A stretch of DNA of 64,000 nucleotides from positions 1,537,501 through 1,601,500 of the forward strand of contig NZ_CP015881.1 of the NCBI RefSeq assembly GCF_000697965.2. The letters run 5' to 3'. Positions 63,025 through 64,000 of the stretch are shown here, in pieces. Both the position numbers and the translations under genes were made by a program. The notes under the pieces were generated by a model. The model made no database searches and was not told where the DNA came from. It saw nothing but the letters and a program-made list of their open reading frames with translations. The number at the start of each line of letters is the position of its first letter. Position 1 is the first letter of the stretch. The stretch comes from Ensifer adhaerens. Its GTDB lineage: Bacteria; Pseudomonadota; Alphaproteobacteria; Rhizobiales; Rhizobiaceae.

Positions 63025-64000
63025 ATGAAGGATGCAGTTCAGCCTGACGTCATCGTCATCGGCGCCGGCGTTGTCGGCCTTTCTGCGGCGATCGCCGCCC
63101 AGGCACGGGGACTTTCCGTCACCGTGCTCGACCGGGAAGGCCCGGCAGCAGGTGCCTCGGCGGGCAACGCCGGGGCCTTCGCCTTCACCGACATCCTGCC
63201 GCTCGCGTCACCCGGCATCTTGAAGAAGGCGCCGAAGTGGCTGCTCGACCCGCTTGGGCCCTTGAGCGTGCCACCGGCCTATGCGGCACAGATCGCGCCG
63301 TGGATGTTCCGCTTCTGGCGCGCCTGCTCGGCAAGCCGCGTGGCCCATTCGACGACCGCCCAGACGGCGATGATGGACCTCTCCAAGGCCGAGCTCGAAC
63401 CTTTCCTCGCCGAGACCGGCACCCTGCCGATGCTGCGCAAGGAAGGCAATCTGCAGGTCTATGAAAGCGAAGCCGAGCTGAAGGCCTCTCTTCCCGGCTG
63501 GACCGCGCGAGCCGAACACGGCATCGAGTTCCGACACATGGGCGCGGCCGAGATGGCCGAGATCCAGCCTGGTCTCGCATCGCGCTTCACCCATGGCACC
63601 TTTACCCCCGGCTGGTATTCCATCGCCGATCCCAAGCTCTACACGCTGGCGCTGGCAGACCATTTCCGCGCCAAGGGAGGTGTGATCGAGCGTGCCGAAG
63701 TTACGGCACTGAAGCCGATCGAAGGTGGCGTCGAACTGACGGCCGACGGCAAGACGCGGCGGGCAGAACAGGTCGTGCTTTCAGCCGGCGCGTTCTCGCA
63801 CCAGGTCGCCCGTACGCTCGGCGAGCGTATCCCGCTCGAAACCGAGCGCGGCTACAACACCACGCTGCCGCAGGATGCCTTCGATCTGCGCACCCAGGTA
63901 ACCTTCGGCGGACACGGCTTCGTCGTCACCAGGCTTTCGACCGGTATCCGCGTCGGCGGCGCCGTCGAACTCGGCGGGCTGAAGCTGCCGCCGAACTTCC
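63025..64000 (+). CDS. hypO: FAD-dependent D-amino-acid dehydrogenase, HypO-like (3' end outside window)
   Basis: The 325 visible codons give a DadA-family flavoprotein: VIVIGAGVVGLSAAIAAQAR (FAD motif), DREGPAAGASAGNAGAFAFT, then QVVLSAGAFSHQVARTLGER. It starts 7 nt after the ATPase gene, in the same operon. HypO oxidises D-4-hydroxyproline to the pyrroline used by HypD; the epimerase that makes the D-isomer is not in the window and may lie just downstream. Confidence 0.83.
   Translation, partial: MKDAVQPDVIVIGAGVVGLSAAIAAQARGLSVTVLDREGPAAGASAGNAGAFAFTDILPLASPGILKKAPKWLLDPLGPLSVPPAYAAQIAPWMFRFWRACSASRVAHSTTAQTAMMDLSKAELEPFLAETGTLPMLRKEGNLQVYESEAELKASLPGWTARAEHGIEFRHMGAAEMAEIQPGLASRFTHGTFTPGWYSIADPKLYTLALADHFRAKGGVIERAEVTALKPIEGGVELTADGKTRRAEQVVLSAGAFSHQVARTLGERIPLETERGYNTTLPQDAFDLRTQVTFGGHGFVVTRLSTGIRVGGAVELGGLKLPPNF

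Overview
The window is about 64 kb of GC-rich alphaproteobacterial DNA, most likely from the Rhizobiaceae and close to Ensifer/Sinorhizobium. The clues are a bioBFDAZ operon with BioR-type boxes, an agp-type alpha-galactoside locus, a hydroxyproline (hyp) locus, a TGA-N9-TCA iron box and DUF1127 small proteins. The mix of sugar, amide and amino-acid uptake modules suits a large secondary replicon, but that is inference. No rRNA, tRNA, CRISPR array or replication origin was seen.

Layout. 1-6.0 kb: amiC-amiR amide-sensing pair (amiR cut by the window edge) and a fecI-fecR-fecA iron-uptake signalling module with a probable RirA operator. 6.0-7.6 kb: an IS110-family element. 7.6-12.8 kb: single genes (GFA-family protein, SulP transporter, two-helix K+ channel, nitroreductase, two small ORFs, GcvA-like LysR). 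12.9-16.7 kb: a tight three-gene operon encoding an N-formylglutamate amidohydrolase-like protein, a DUF1704/MATCAP-like metallopeptidase and a GshB-like ATP-grasp ligase. This is the best candidate for an undescribed system. 16.7-22.2 kb: a LacI-controlled sugar ABC transporter with a RbsD/FucU mutarotase and two perfect operators. 22.3-27.3 kb: the biotin operon bioB-F-D-A-Z, each junction an ATGA overlap; bioZ is split by a frameshift. 27.3-30.5 kb: two BioR boxes, a TPP riboswitch and thiO-S-G-E without thiC.

30.6-38.1 kb: a membrane-anchored amidohydrolase divergent from an ADCY10-like cyclase/NTPase/repeat protein that is translationally coupled to a B12-binding radical SAM protein. 38.3-43.1 kb: GH25 lysozyme lipoprotein, patatin lipoprotein and an OmpR-type two-component pair. 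43.2-53.3 kb: alpha-galactoside operon (GH4, AgpA-type binding protein, two permeases, double ATPase, second GH4) with a divergent AraC activator. 53.3-55.0 kb: EVE-domain protein, GNAT and a DUF1127 gene. 55.2-64 kb: trans-4-hydroxyproline catabolism (GntR regulator, HypD deaminase, Ldh2-type oxidoreductase, KGSA dehydrogenase, ABC transporter, HypO-like oxidase cut by the window end). All four hyp transcription units carry a matching TNGTNNACNA operator.

Functions come from reading translated sequence and recalled family motifs; no database search was run. Start codons were moved from the longest ORF where a Shine-Dalgarno, a 4-nt overlap or the family N-terminus supported it.
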